Notes: generated from the letters alone by a model not told the origin. Shown: positions 19,253 to 29,200, counted from the first letter of the stretch. The stretch is 64,000 nt of DNA from Mucilaginibacter sp. cycad4 (GCF_034263275.1 NZ_CP139559.1:3720001-3784000), one strand, 5' to 3'. Made by a program: numbers and translations.

Positions 19253-19966
19253 ATGATTGAGAAATTTTTAAACGAGGAACAAGATCCTAAAACAGTTGAA
19301 AAGGTTTATTCACGCCTTGTTGATCTGCTTTCTTCAGGCGAAGAGGTGATCTACATTGCCGTTCAGAAAAAGCCGCTGGTAAACCTTTTTCCTGATTGTA
19401 TAGCTATTACCAACAAACGTGTATTGTTTTTTACCCCGGCCAACCTGGGGCTATCTATCAAGTTTGTTGATTTTGTTTGGAAAGATATCGTTGATGTATA
19501 TACCAAGGAAGAAATTATCGGCTCCATTTTCAGCGTAAAAACCACCGGGGGCGCCGAAATGGCTGTTGATTACCTGCCTAAAGTTCAGGGCCGTAAATTA
19601 TACCAGTACGCCCAGGAACGTAAGGAGGTTGAACGTGAAGCCCGCCGCCAGCGCGACCTGGAGCAAAAACGTGCCGAATCGGGTGCTATCCAGCTGGAAA
19701 ATTCGCCTGCCCGTGCTTTTGTACCGCCGGCATCGCCGCAGCCGTTTTCTCAGCCAAATGGCTACACCGCACCTGCTGCACCGGTAACGCCGCCCGCACC
19801 AGTTGCTGCCCCTGCGCCTGTTGTACAGGAAACACCTCCGCCTGCAGCACCAAAGCCTGATGAGCTTACCGAAAAACTAAAAAAACTGAAAACCCTGTTT
19901 GATAACGGCCTTATTTCGCAGGAAGAATATAACGCCAAAAAGATTGACCTGTTAAGTGACTTATAA
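19253..19966 (+). CDS. PH-like domain protein with C-terminal SHOCT domain
   Basis: The ATG at 19253 (MIEKFLNEEQD) lies after the -7 box, whereas an earlier ATG lies before it. The 237-residue protein has a bacterial PH-like domain (about 20-115: EEVIYIAVQKKPLV, ITNKRVLFFTP), a charged helix, a 60-residue Pro/Ala/Val-rich linker and a SHOCT motif at the end (KLKTLFDNGLISQEEYNAKKIDLL). SHOCT is an oligomerisation or targeting helix pair. Cytoplasmic or peripheral; function unknown. Confidence 0.85.
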   Translation: MIEKFLNEEQDPKTVEKVYSRLVDLLSSGEEVIYIAVQKKPLVNLFPDCIAITNKRVLFFTPANLGLSIKFVDFVWKDIVDVYTKEEIIGSIFSVKTTGGAEMAVDYLPKVQGRKLYQYAQERKEVEREARRQRDLEQKRAESGAIQLENSPARAFVPPASPQPFSQPNGYTAPAAPVTPPAPVAAPAPVVQETPPPAAPKPDELTEKLKKLKTLFDNGLISQEEYNAKKIDLLSDL

Positions 19967-19982
19967 TCATTTAGCCATTATA

Positions 19983-20027
19983 AAAAGAGAGGCTGTATCA
20001 TAAAATCATGATACAGCCTCTTTTTTT
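19983..20027. terminator. Strong bidirectional terminator
   Basis: GAGGCTGTATCAT (19989-20001) pairs perfectly with ATGATACAGCCTC (20008-20020), with T7 on the right and an A run on the left. It separates the convergent PH-SHOCT and sucC genes. Confidence 0.92.
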
Positions 20028-20082
20028 ATCTAAAAGGCTGGCAACTAATCTCTAATCACCAACCTCTAATCTCTAAAAAGAC

Positions 20083-21276
20083 CTAAAGCGCTAACACTTC
20101 TTTAACACGGTCGGCAGCTTCTTTCAGCAATATTGCCGAATAAACTTTTAAACCTGAATTATCAATCAATTCTTTTGCTTCGGCAGCGTTTGTACCCTGT
20201 AAACGAACGATAATTGGAACCGGGATATTACCGATCTCTTTATAAGCATCAATTACACCTTGTGCAACGCGGTCGCAACGTACAATACCACCGAAGATGT
20301 TGATCAGGATGGCTTTTACATTAGGATCTGAAAGGATGATATTGAAACCTGCTTTTACAGTTTGCGCGTTAGCAGTACCACCAACGTCAAGGAAGTTAGC
20401 AGGCTCGCCACCGGCAATTTTAATGATATCCATAGTAGCCATAGCTAAGCCGGCACCATTAACCATACAGCCTACGTTACCGTCAAGCTTAACATAGTTA
20501 AGGTTTGATTTACTGGCTTCAACCTCGGTTGGATCTTCCTCATCAGTATCACGCATTGCAGCGTAATCCGGGTGACGATATAAAGCGTTGTCGTCAAGAT
20601 TTACCTTAGCGTCAACGGCTAAAATTTTATTATCAGAGGTTTTTAAAACCGGGTTAATTTCAAATTGTGATGAGTCGGTACCTTCATAGGCTTTATATAA
20701 AGCGGCAATGAATTTGGTCATGTCTTTAAACGCCTCGCCTTCAAGGCCAAGGTTAAAAGCTATTTTACGGGTTTGGAAGCCCTGTAAACCAACTTTAGGA
20801 TCAATCTCTTCTTTAAATATAAGCTCAGGAGTTGAGTGTGCAACTTCCTCAATGTCCATACCGCCTTCGGTGCTGTACATGATGATGTTACGGCCACGTG
20901 CGCGGTCAAGCAATACGCTCATGTAAAACTCTTTGGTTTCGCTTTCGCCAGGATAATAAACATCCTGTGCCACTAAAACCTTCTTAACGTGTTTACCTTC
21001 AGGACCAGTTTGCGGCGTTACCAATTGCATACCTAAAATGTTACCGGTATGTTCTTTTACCTGATCAATGTTTTTGGCAAGCTTTACACCGCCGCCTTTA
21101 CCACGGCCACCTGCGTGGATCTGTGCTTTTATCACTACCCAGCTTGATCCCAGGTCTTCTTTCAATTTTTGGGCAGCCTCAACAGCCTGCTCAACAGTAT
21201 CGGCTACAATGCCTTCCTGAACTCTAACGCCATAGCTTTTTAATATAGCTTTACCCTGATATTCGTGAATATTCAT
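20083..21276 (-). CDS. sucC: Succinyl-CoA synthetase (ADP-forming), beta subunit
   Basis: The start at 21276 gives [12 protein letters not shown], the invariant SucC N-terminus; the 51 bp upstream in frame are not family-like. 397 residues. The ATP-grasp N-terminal part has [24 protein letters not shown] and [10 protein letters not shown] for Mg-ATP, and the C-terminal CoA-ligase part has [18 protein letters not shown] and [10 protein letters not shown]. It joins with SucD to make ATP from succinyl-CoA in the TCA cycle. sucD is not adjacent, which is common in Bacteroidota. Confidence 0.97.
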   Translation of the reverse strand: MNIHEYQGKAILKSYGVRVQEGIVADTVEQAVEAAQKLKEDLGSSWVVIKAQIHAGGRGKGGGVKLAKNIDQVKEHTGNILGMQLVTPQTGPEGKHVKKVLVAQDVYYPGESETKEFYMSVLLDRARGRNIIMYSTEGGMDIEEVAHSTPELIFKEEIDPKVGLQGFQTRKIAFNLGLEGEAFKDMTKFIAALYKAYEGTDSSQFEINPVLKTSDNKILAVDAKVNLDDNALYRHPDYAAMRDTDEEDPTEVEASKSNLNYVKLDGNVGCMVNGAGLAMATMDIIKIAGGEPANFLDVGGTANAQTVKAGFNIILSDPNVKAILINIFGGIVRCDRVAQGVIDAYKEIGNIPVPIIVRLQGTNAAEAKELIDNSGLKVYSAILLKEAADRVKEVLAL

Positions 21277-21494
21277 GTTTTGAAGAATTTGCGGTAAAGC
21301 TACAATTTTGTTTGAAACGGTAAACACCTTGTTTCAGTTTATTTGCCCTTATTTGGGTAAATAACATTGTATTTACAATAACATTTAGGACACCTATTTT
21401 AAGCCGGCGAAAGCATAAAGAAGAAAACTAATAAAACAGCAATTATCGGAGTTGCTGTTATGTTTTATCAAGGCCTCCTCAATATATTTCCAAA

Positions 21495-21538
21495 ATCCGA
21501 AATCGAACATCCGAAATCCGAAATCCGAAATCCGAAAT
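21495..21538. repeat. Tandem heptamer repeat (TCCGAAA)n
   Basis: The word TCCGAAA or a one-base variant occurs five times; the last three copies lie head to tail. Confidence 0.75.
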
Positions 21539-21545
21539 TAATAAT

Positions 21546-21647
21546 GGCGTTGCCTGCGGCCCGGGCTATGCGCTACAAGTCCTCGCTTTGCCAACCCGTA
21601 GGGCCATCACACGCTCCGGGCTTTCCGCTCCTATCCCTAACGCGGCC
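21546..21647. repeat. Dispersed repeat GGCGTTGCCTGCGGCC ... CCCTAACGCGGCC, copy 1
   Basis: The left end GGCGTTGCCTGCGGCC and right end ATCCCTAACGCGGCC recur in the same orientation at 29343-29433, with a variable middle. It is GC-rich compared with its surroundings. Confidence 0.7.
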
Positions 21648-21740
21648 TCCGCACAAACCCGTAAAAAATGTTTGCGTCTTAGCGCACTTGCGGGAAATAA
21701 CAAATCCATCCAACCCAAACAAATAAATCAGCTAATCCGT

Positions 21741-21748
21741 TAACTTTG
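21741..21748 (+). promoter_or_regulatory. -7 box next to the lolD start
   Basis: TAACTTTG fits TAnnTTTG and ends four bases before the ATG at 21753, again implying a leaderless mRNA. Confidence 0.45.
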
Positions 21749-21752
21749 TCAA

Positions 21753-22412
21753 ATGCTTAAAGCCAGATCTATCCATAAATCATACGGACAGTTACAAATA
21801 TTAAAAGGCGTTGACCTGGAGGTACAAAAGGGCGAAATAGTGACCATCGTTGGCGCCTCTGGTGCCGGGAAAAGTTCACTGCTTAATATATTAGGTACGC
21901 TTGACAGGCCCGACTCAGGCGAATTATACATCAATGATATTGAACTGAATAAACTCAGCAACAAAAACCTGAGCGATTTCCGTAACCGGCAAATTGGCTT
22001 TATATTCCAGTTTCATCACTTGCTGGCCGAATTTAGCGCTCTTGAAAACGTTTGTATCCCGGCTTTTATAGCAGGAAAACCCAAACTTGATGCTGAAAAA
22101 AAAGCAGCAGAACTGCTTGACCTGCTGGGTTTAAAAGACAGGCTGCATCATAAACCTAACCAACTATCGGGCGGCGAACAACAACGGGTAGCCGTAGCAC
22201 GGGCGCTGATCAATAACCCGGCACTTATTTTTGCTGATGAGCCTTCGGGCAACCTTGATTCGGTTAACGCGCTTGAACTTCATGAATTATTTATTAAGCT
22301 GAAGAATGATTTCAGGCAAACCTTTGTAATTGTTACTCATAATGAAGATCTTGCAAACCTGTCAGACCGCACAGTCACCATGAGGGATGGTTTAATTGTT
22401 AACGGTCAGTAA
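21753..22412 (+). CDS. lolD: ABC transporter ATPase, LolD-like (lipoprotein release)
   Basis: 219 residues, a single ATPase domain: Walker [10 protein letters not shown] (about 34-42), Q-loop FIFQFHHLL, signature [15 protein letters not shown], Walker [13 protein letters not shown] and the H-loop VTHNEDLA. The [16 protein letters not shown] and DEPSGNLDS segments match LolD/MacB-type exporters that pull lipoproteins from the inner membrane. Its permease (LolC/E) is not adjacent. It heads a three-gene run with the two small genes downstream. Confidence 0.88.
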   Translation: MLKARSIHKSYGQLQILKGVDLEVQKGEIVTIVGASGAGKSSLLNILGTLDRPDSGELYINDIELNKLSNKNLSDFRNRQIGFIFQFHHLLAEFSALENVCIPAFIAGKPKLDAEKKAAELLDLLGLKDRLHHKPNQLSGGEQQRVAVARALINNPALIFADEPSGNLDSVNALELHELFIKLKNDFRQTFVIVTHNEDLANLSDRTVTMRDGLIVNGQ

Positions 22413-22416
22413 CCAT

Positions 22417-22716
22417 ATGAGCATTTTAATTACCGCCGCTACATCGGCACAAGCCTACCAGCTCAAAAACAAACTGGAAGGAAAAAAAATTATTTTGGGT
22501 GACCATATGGACCTGCCCGATTTTATGGTAAAAACAGGCAAAATGATCTTGTTGCCCAAACCAGCTTCGGCAAGTTATACACATGAAATGTTAACGCTTT
22601 GCCTTGATAAGGGTATCGATTCGGTTTATTTATTAAGGCCCGATGAAACAGCACTTTTACTTAAGGCAGAAACCCTTTTTAATGAATACGATATAAACCT
22701 ACACGTAATTGCTTAA
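22417..22716 (+). CDS. Small Rossmann-like protein, unknown function
   Basis: 99 residues from the ATG at 22417, four bases after lolD; a longer frame would overlap lolD. MSILITAATSAQAYQLKNKL looks like the first strand-helix of a Rossmann fold, as in the N-terminal domain of carbamoyl-phosphate-synthase-like ATP-grasp proteins, but nothing catalytic follows. The stop overlaps the next start by one base (TAATG), so the two small proteins are probably made together. Confidence 0.7.
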   Translation: MSILITAATSAQAYQLKNKLEGKKIILGDHMDLPDFMVKTGKMILLPKPASASYTHEMLTLCLDKGIDSVYLLRPDETALLLKAETLFNEYDINLHVIA

Positions 22717-23324
22717 TGGACTATAAGGATATTGATAAACGTAAAACAGCTTTTATTTTTGAGTTAGATGATGTGCTTTATCCAGCAAAGGATTATTACT
22801 TTCAGGCTTATTACCTGTTTGCAAACATGCTTGAATATATTGAGCTTATAGATGCAAAAGCAGCAACCAAAGTATTAACTGATACGTATATAGCTGAAGG
22901 TAAGGATGCTGCGTTTAACCATTTGACCGGGCAGTTCCCGGTGGCCGAACAATATCGCGATAAATTTGAGAACCTGCTTTTAACTGCCAAACTACCGCTG
23001 AAACTGCTTTTATATCAAAATATACTTACCTTGATGCAGGATATTGTGGTCGACCGCAAAAAACTGTTCATTGTAACTAATGGCAACGTACAGGAACAGG
23101 TAAATAAAATAAAACAAACCGAATGGCACGGACTGGAAAAATATCTCCGCTGCTATTTTACCGAAGAAACCGCGCCAAAACCCGAACCAGATGTAATTAA
23201 CCTGCTTATTCAGGAACATGGCATCCAGCGTAAAGAAATAATGATGATTGAAAATTCGGAAACCGACAGGCTGTGCGCCGAAGCAAGCGGCATTGACAGC
23301 ATTAATGTTAAAGATTTTTTATAG
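22716..23324 (+). CDS. HAD-superfamily protein with altered catalytic motifs
   Basis: 202 residues, YjjG/pyrimidine-nucleotidase-like by order of motifs. Motif I reads FIFELDDVLYP: the usual nucleophile Asp is Glu16, while the acid/base Asp18 remains. Motif II is IVTNGN and motif III Lys is in ETAPKPEPD. Motif IV reads MMIENSETD where G-D is expected. With Glu as nucleophile and a changed motif IV, phosphatase activity is doubtful and a binding or regulatory role is possible. Coupled to the preceding gene. Confidence 0.82.
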   Translation: MDYKDIDKRKTAFIFELDDVLYPAKDYYFQAYYLFANMLEYIELIDAKAATKVLTDTYIAEGKDAAFNHLTGQFPVAEQYRDKFENLLLTAKLPLKLLLYQNILTLMQDIVVDRKKLFIVTNGNVQEQVNKIKQTEWHGLEKYLRCYFTEETAPKPEPDVINLLIQEHGIQRKEIMMIENSETDRLCAEASGIDSINVKDFL

Positions 23325-23378
23325 CATTGGCTATAACATACTTACTAACAAGGCGTTTAAATACTTAAACTCAAACTT

Positions 23379-24905
23379 ATGAGAAAAACATTTTACTTTT
23401 TAGTCTTTATCTCCATTGCTTCATTATCGGCCTGTAAAAAAAACAAGCCGCTGGATAATGGTGATGGTGATACCTCGGGACCGTCAAGCACCGGCACCGC
23501 GCTTGACCGTATAAGAGATTCTGTTTTTTTATATCCGCAGGAAACTTATTTGTGGTACAACCAGCTTCCAACCTATAAAAACTTTCAGCCCCGTAATTAT
23601 GTCAGTACCGACACCATTACCGGGTTAAGCAGCGAGGTTGACCATTTATCGCAATATGCCATAAATCCGGCAAGCTCTCAACCGTACGAATATTATGATA
23701 ATACCGGCACGGCCAAATACTCGTTTATTGATGATGGGTCCGTATCAAATGAATTGAGTGGCAATGGCGGCGACTTCGGCTTTTCGGTATTCTACCCTAC
23801 CCGCTCAGATCTGAGGATTAAATATGTATACCCCGGATCACCAGCTGATCAGAAAGGTATTAAACGCGGTTACCAGATCACAAAGATCAATGGCCGTACG
23901 GACCTTGCTTATGATGACGGCGGTACAACTACACAGTTTGTAATACAGGCCTATGCTTATAGTAAAACTATAAGCATGACACTAACCAGGCCTGATAATA
24001 CCACCATTGATGTAACGCTGAATACGGCTAATTATACGATTAACCCAGTTATCACCTATAAAACATTAGACGTGGGTTCGGGCAAAACGGCAGGGTATAT
24101 GGTTTTCAATTCATTCACAGATCTGGCTAATGCCAAACCTAAAATATTAGAGGCCTTAAACAGCTTCACCGGTATTTCTGACCTCATCATTGATTTAAGA
24201 TATAACGGCGGTGGATCAGTGGAAACTGCCGAATATTTTGATAACCTTTTGGTGCCTTCGGCAAAAAACGGCACTAAAATGTATACCGCTTATTTTAATG
24301 ATAAGCTCACCAGCGATAACTATACCTTGTTTAAAAACCTCTACGAAATCCCCAAAGGATTTTTTTCGGTAAGCAACCAAACTGTTAATTTTCAGAAACA
24401 AGGGTCGCTTAATTTAAGCCGGATATTCTTTATAGTTGGTAGTGGCACTGCGTCGGCGAGTGAATTAACCATTAATAACCTTATCCCTGAGCTTGACGTT
24501 CAATTAATAGGCTCAACTACTTACGGTAAACCGGTTGGCTTTTACGGTATTGACATCAATAAATACCAGCTGTATATGCCAATGTTCTCTACCAGAAACT
24601 CGGCGAATAATGGCGACTACTATACCGGTATGACACCGGGAAAGGATCCTTATAAAGGAGTTAGCGCAACTGACGATCTAACCAAAGATTTTGGCGATCC
24701 TACAGAAGGATTATTGGCACAGGCTTTAAGTTATATCACAACCGGCAAGTATAAAACCGGCTCAATAACAACGCAAAGCCTGGCTACCTCATCAAAAAAT
24801 ATACTTTCGGCCGATCAAAAACGCGAAATGGAGCACAGGTTTAGCCGCAGTAAGGTAAAAGGCCTGATGCTTAAAACGCCATCGGTGTTTAAAAAGAAGA
24901 AATAA
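23379..24905 (+). CDS. S41 family C-terminal processing peptidase, lipoprotein
   Basis: 508 residues; lipobox SLSAC with Cys about residue 19. An N-terminal helical domain, a PDZ domain (GDFGFSVFYPTR to RGYQITKING) and the S41 core follow. The core has DLRYNGGGSVETAEYF, the catalytic Ser in GSGTASASELTINN and the Lys in TTYGKPVGFYG. It is probably anchored in the outer membrane facing the periplasm or surface, cleaving protein C-termini. Single transcription unit ended by the terminator at 24924. Confidence 0.92.
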   Translation: MRKTFYFLVFISIASLSACKKNKPLDNGDGDTSGPSSTGTALDRIRDSVFLYPQETYLWYNQLPTYKNFQPRNYVSTDTITGLSSEVDHLSQYAINPASSQPYEYYDNTGTAKYSFIDDGSVSNELSGNGGDFGFSVFYPTRSDLRIKYVYPGSPADQKGIKRGYQITKINGRTDLAYDDGGTTTQFVIQAYAYSKTISMTLTRPDNTTIDVTLNTANYTINPVITYKTLDVGSGKTAGYMVFNSFTDLANAKPKILEALNSFTGISDLIIDLRYNGGGSVETAEYFDNLLVPSAKNGTKMYTAYFNDKLTSDNYTLFKNLYEIPKGFFSVSNQTVNFQKQGSLNLSRIFFIVGSGTASASELTINNLIPELDVQLIGSTTYGKPVGFYGIDINKYQLYMPMFSTRNSANNGDYYTGMTPGKDPYKGVSATDDLTKDFGDPTEGLLAQALSYITTGKYKTGSITTQSLATSSKNILSADQKREMEHRFSRSKVKGLMLKTPSVFKKKK

Positions 24906-24923
24906 AATTTTTCCGTATCATTT

Positions 24924-24960
24924 AAAAGGCGAAGGGCTAAAAAGCTTTTCGCCTTTTTTA
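24924..24960 (+). terminator. Rho-independent terminator after the S41 peptidase
   Basis: AAAAGGCGAA pairs with TTCGCCTTTT and ends in a T run. Confidence 0.85.
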
Positions 24961-25003
24961 TTAAAAGCCGAAGGCGTTAAGCATAAAGCTTTATTTGATC
25001 GAC

Positions 25004-25448
25004 CTTTGCCGTTGTTGGTGTTGTCACCACAGGTGTTCGGAAGATTTCTCAATTCCCTCCTTGGGGAGGGGTGCGGCAGAGTCGTGTAACGGCAGGGAGG
25101 GGTTTATGCGTCGTTAAAGCAGATAAGTCTGCCGTCGAAACCCCTCCCTACACCCTCCCAGGGGTAATAGCCCATCAAAAGGCATAATCGTGAAAATCAT
25201 TGCGTATATCGACTCACCCCGACATCGCTGCGCTCGCCACCCCTCTCTACGCAAGCGTAAAGAGGATTTTAATTTGTTTTTTCTTACCCTCTTTATCCGA
25301 AGGATAGAGAGGGTAATCCAGCGTAGCGGAGACCGGGTGAGTCAACTGTACGGCTTGTCATTTCCCGTTACTGTCTTTTTTATAGGCTATTACCCTCCCA
25401 AGGGAGGGAATCGCACAATCCCCTTTGCAGTTGTTGGTGTTGTCACCA
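25004..25448. repeat. 445-bp composite non-coding element bounded by 26-bp direct repeats
   Basis: CTTTGC, one variable base, then GTTGTTGGTGTTGTCACCA occurs at 25004-25029 and again at 25423-25448 (25 of 26 identical). Inside are a CCCTCC/GGAGGG palindrome (about 25045-25165) and the 142-bp element at 25208-25349. The right boundary extends to a perfect GTTGTTGGTG/CACCAACAAC hairpin (25430-25453). A 92-codon ORF across it is not credible. The spacer 24961-25532 holds no gene. Confidence 0.65.
25208..25349 (+). repeat. GACTCACCC-ended dispersed element, copy 1
   Basis: A 142-bp sequence that begins ATCGACTCACCCCGAC and ends CCGGGTGAGTCAACTGT. The terminal 9-mers GACTCACCC/GGGTGAGTC are inverted repeats. 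A second copy on the opposite strand at 60097-60244 is largely identical, including the CCCTCTCTACGCAAGCGTAA block. Confidence 0.75.
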
Positions 25449-25532
25449 ACAACTGTATGCTATGTTAACCGACTTTAGTGATTAATAAAATCATACAGAT
25501 ATAGAGTTTTATTAGCTTTAAGCTTTCAGCAA

Positions 25533-28500
25533 CTAATCGGCCAGTTCCCTTAAATCAACAGGCACCACGCGGGAGATCCCTTGCTCAACCATGGTTACGC
25601 CGTAAATAACATCTGTACTGGCAATAGTCCGTTTGTTGTGGGACACAATGATAAACTGTGAATCTTTGGAGAAGGTACGGATAATGTTATTGAACTTATC
25701 AATATTGGTATCATCCAACGGCGCGTCAACCTCATCAAAAATACAGAACGGGGCCGGTTTTAGCAGGTACAGTGAAAACAGGATAGCCGTTGCCGTAAGC
25801 GTTTTTTCCCCGCCCGATAGCTGGTTGATAGATAATGGCCGTTTGCCTTTTGGCTTCGCGATAATATCGATATCCGATTCGAGCGGATGATCAGGATCAG
25901 TCAGGATCAGGTCGCATGAATCCTCTTCATTAAACAGCGAGCGGAATACTTTGATAAAGTTTTCGCGCACCATAATAAAAGCGGTCATGAACTTATCCTT
26001 AGCGGTATCATCAATTTCCTGAATGGTAGCCAGCAACGAAGCTTTAGCCTCACTCAGATCTTTCTTTTGCGCCTGGATAAAGGTATAACGCTCGTTCATT
26101 TCGTTATAAGCTTCAACTGCCATCGGGTTTATGGCGCCAAAATCATCCAGTTGTTTTTTCAGCTTTTCGGCTTTTTCACGCAGGTCCTGCTCATTTTCAC
26201 CTTCAGGCACTTCGCTTTCGGGCAAGTCTTCAATATCTATATTAAACTCCACCGAAAGCCGTTCTTTCAGCGCGTTCAGGTCTATCTTTAAATTATTTCG
26301 TTCATCGCGCAGCTCGTTCTCAATAACTTCGCTGTTTTCTTTTTTTCGCCTTAACGAGCTTACCTGGTTTTCATTTTCGGTGATCAGGCCACGCCATTGA
26401 TAATACTCCTGTTCGGCTTGCTGCGTAGCTTTTTCCAGGTTTTCCTTCTGCTCGTACATTTCAAGCAGGTTATCGTCCGAGTTATCGGCCAGCTTCAGGT
26501 TTTCCTGTATGGCAACTTTTACCTTTTCAAGTTCGCTGCTATTTTGCCTTATGCGTGTTTCGAGGCCTTCCTGCTGGGTATCACGATAGTCAAGGTCTTT
26601 CACTAAACCCGATACCTTATTTTGCTGCTGATGGAAACGGATGTTTTCCTGGTTGTAAGCGTTTGATTGTACCGATACGTATTCGTTCAGTTCATTAAAA
26701 GCCATTTGCTTATCGGCCAATAAATCACTTTGGATCTGCCGCTGGGTTTTCAGCTCGGCCAACTGCGGTTGCAGGGCAGCCATTTCATCCTTTATCCCTG
26801 CAATTTTGCGGGCGATGTCTTCTTTGCGGTTAAGACTGTTTTCAATAAAGGTTTGATATTGCTCCTGGCGGGTCTTAACGGTGATGAGTTCGTTATTTAA
26901 CCTGTTCAGAATTTGTTGCTGCTCATTGATCTCAGCTGCCTTTGTTGACGAACGCAAAGCAGCAAGTTTGTTCTGCAATTCATCAGATTTTGTTCTGAAC
27001 GCCCCTACCTGGTTCTCTATGCCGCGAATCTCTTTGGCTAAATTTTCCAGGTTTTTAGCACGACCGATCCTTTTGCCCTCAAACAAACCCACCGACCCAC
27101 CGGCCATAGTATGTTTTGATTTATTGAACTTGCCGCTTTTACCAATCAGCATCACGCCCTGCGGCAAAGTTTCGCTGTTGATTTGCCCTTCCTTATCGTC
27201 ATCAACCAAATAAACACCCTTAAGCAGGTAATTACAAAGCGGCAGGTAATGTTTATCAACCTCAATAACACTCAGCGCAGGGATAGCCCCCTCCTTTTCA
27301 AAGCCGACCTGGGCAGGCGCCTCGCCTGCATAATTATTCAGCACAAAGAAATTTGCACGCCCTTTAGCCGAATTGCTGAGCAGGTTTATAGCCTTCACTG
27401 CGTCATCGTAGCTTTCAACCACGTAGTAGTTCATGAGCGGCTCCAGGTAGTTTTCAATAGCTACCCGGTATTCCTCCTTACAAAAAAGTACATCACTAAA
27501 TAATGGAGCATTTTTGGCCCAATCAGTGTTTTTTTTCAGGAACCTGATAGACTCAGGGAAGCCTTCCAAGCTATCAACCATACTTTTGGTAAGGTTGTAC
27601 TCGTTTTGCCTGGCATCAAGGCGGCGGCTTTCTTTAATAATGGTATCCTTAACCGAGTTCAGTTCAACATCGGTTTCGGCAATCTGCTCTTTTAGCTTAT
27701 TTTCAAACTCAACAGCTTGTTGAAATTCATCATCAAGTGTTTCCTTGCGGTATTGCAACTCGGCAACCACCTGGTTAAAGTGCGAAAGTTCCACCTCTTT
27801 ATTGGTGGTATCCTCCATATTGCGCTGGCTTTCCTGCTCCAGGGCCTGTTGCTGGATTTGTAATATATCCAGGTCTTTTTCTGCCTTATAAGCCTGGTTT
27901 TGCAGGCGGGTATTGATATTATTAAGCTCATTAAGCTCGTCACGTGCTTCAGTTTGCTGCGCACGCAATTCGTCAACGGCTTCTTTTAAATCAGTTACCC
28001 TGCTTTGAATAGTTTGCAGGGTTTCGTCCTCTGTAGCCTTTTCCTCACTTAAACGCTTGATGTTGTATAATACGTGGTTGAGCTGGTTTTTGTCCCGCTC
28101 CAGCTCATCTGCTAAGCGCGACTCTTTATCCTGCTGAAACTTAAGCTGCTCATTTTTGATCTTCTTTTCGCTTTCGTAAGCGCGGATTTTTGAAACAAAT
28201 TCGTTAGTTGTCTTCTGCTGAACAGACAGGTTCTTTTCTTTAGTGATGCTATCCAGCTTCTGCTGCTGCAGCGTAGCTTCCAAAGCATCTATCTGGGCAA
28301 TGATATCGCCTTTTTCGGCTTTATGCTTTAACTCCTGTTCCTCTATCTTTTTCAATGATTCGCTGAAAGCTACGATCCTGAACGAAGCCAGCATAATGCT
28401 CAGCATTTTATACTGCTCTTTAAGGCGATAGTACCGTTCAGTTTTCTTCGCCTGGTTCTCCAGTGATTTGAGGTTCTTCTCAATCTCAAACAGCAGGTCA

Positions 28501-29075
28501 TCAACTCGGGCCAAATCGGCCTCTGTCTCCTTCAGTTTGCTGAAAGTTTGCTTTTTACGAAGCTTGTATTTGGAGATCCCCGATGCTTCCTCAAACAGGT
28601 TACGGCGCGAGCCCTCCTTATTAGTAATGATCTCGTCGATCATCCGGAGCTCGATGATAGAATAGGAATCGGAGCCGATACCCGTATCCAAAAAAAGATC
28701 GGTAATATCCTTTAAACGGCACTGTACATCGTTAAGCCGGTATTCACTTTCACCGGTACGATAAAGCTTACGGGTTAGCGTTACCTGCGAATAATCGGTT
28801 GGCAGTACGTTTTTGGTATTATCAAAAGTTAAGGAAACTTCGGCAAGGTTAGCCGATTTACGGCTCTTGGTACCGTTAAAAATAACGTTATCCATTTTCT
28901 CCGAACGAAGCATCCGGGTGCTTTGCTCACCCAAAACCCAACGGATACTATCAACAACGTTCGACTTACCGCAACCGTTGGGCCCCACAATAGCGGTAAC
29001 ACCCTCATTAAAATTGATGGTTATTTTATCGCCAAAACTCTTGAAGCCCTTGATTTCTAAACGGGTAAGCTGCAT
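25533..29075 (-). CDS. smc: Chromosome segregation ATPase SMC
   Basis: 1180 residues, normal for bacterial SMC. Walker A GPNGCGKSN (31-39), two long coiled coils (about 165-500 and 670-1000), a hinge between them with the GGSV and GRANFFVLNN segments, signature LSGGEKTLTATAILF and Walker B CIFDEVDAPLD near the C-terminus. SMC dimers with ScpAB compact and separate the chromosome. The frame is intact. No scp genes are adjacent. Confidence 0.98.
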   Translation of the reverse strand: MQLTRLEIKGFKSFGDKITINFNEGVTAIVGPNGCGKSNVVDSIRWVLGEQSTRMLRSEKMDNVIFNGTKSRKSANLAEVSLTFDNTKNVLPTDYSQVTLTRKLYRTGESEYRLNDVQCRLKDITDLFLDTGIGSDSYSIIELRMIDEIITNKEGSRRNLFEEASGISKYKLRKKQTFSKLKETEADLARVDDLLFEIEKNLKSLENQAKKTERYYRLKEQYKMLSIMLASFRIVAFSESLKKIEEQELKHKAEKGDIIAQIDALEATLQQQKLDSITKEKNLSVQQKTTNEFVSKIRAYESEKKIKNEQLKFQQDKESRLADELERDKNQLNHVLYNIKRLSEEKATEDETLQTIQSRVTDLKEAVDELRAQQTEARDELNELNNINTRLQNQAYKAEKDLDILQIQQQALEQESQRNMEDTTNKEVELSHFNQVVAELQYRKETLDDEFQQAVEFENKLKEQIAETDVELNSVKDTIIKESRRLDARQNEYNLTKSMVDSLEGFPESIRFLKKNTDWAKNAPLFSDVLFCKEEYRVAIENYLEPLMNYYVVESYDDAVKAINLLSNSAKGRANFFVLNNYAGEAPAQVGFEKEGAIPALSVIEVDKHYLPLCNYLLKGVYLVDDDKEGQINSETLPQGVMLIGKSGKFNKSKHTMAGGSVGLFEGKRIGRAKNLENLAKEIRGIENQVGAFRTKSDELQNKLAALRSSTKAAEINEQQQILNRLNNELITVKTRQEQYQTFIENSLNRKEDIARKIAGIKDEMAALQPQLAELKTQRQIQSDLLADKQMAFNELNEYVSVQSNAYNQENIRFHQQQNKVSGLVKDLDYRDTQQEGLETRIRQNSSELEKVKVAIQENLKLADNSDDNLLEMYEQKENLEKATQQAEQEYYQWRGLITENENQVSSLRRKKENSEVIENELRDERNNLKIDLNALKERLSVEFNIDIEDLPESEVPEGENEQDLREKAEKLKKQLDDFGAINPMAVEAYNEMNERYTFIQAQKKDLSEAKASLLATIQEIDDTAKDKFMTAFIMVRENFIKVFRSLFNEEDSCDLILTDPDHPLESDIDIIAKPKGKRPLSINQLSGGEKTLTATAILFSLYLLKPAPFCIFDEVDAPLDDTNIDKFNNIIRTFSKDSQFIIVSHNKRTIASTDVIYGVTMVEQGISRVVPVDLRELAD

Positions 29076-29200
29076 TTAATTTATTAAGTACCTTGCAAAG
29101 TCCAAACCTCCAAAGTAATTATAAATAATTGAGTTTTGAAAGTATATTTTGATTTGAGGAGAAAGGGAAAAGGTTAAAGGCGAAAGGTTACTAGCACCAT

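Larger units (their letters stand above)
21277..21740. other. Gene-free spacer with two repeat blocks
   Basis: Between the divergent sucC and lolD genes I see no credible ORF. It contains heptamer runs of the CCGAAAT word (21495-21538) and a 102-bp dispersed repeat (21546-21647), listed separately. Confidence 0.7.

Noticed and set aside
21495..21538. Possible CRISPR-like array
   Set aside because: The heptamers are mostly head to tail without unique spacers, and no cas genes are present.
21460..21726. 88-codon ORF before lolD
   Set aside because: It spans the heptamer and 102-bp repeats and ends before the lolD promoter.
25430..25453. Integron attC-like site
   Set aside because: A simple perfect hairpin with no integrase and no R/L box pattern.
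25190..25468. 92-codon rightward ORF
   Set aside because: It lies wholly within repeated palindromic DNA, and the composition is not protein-like.
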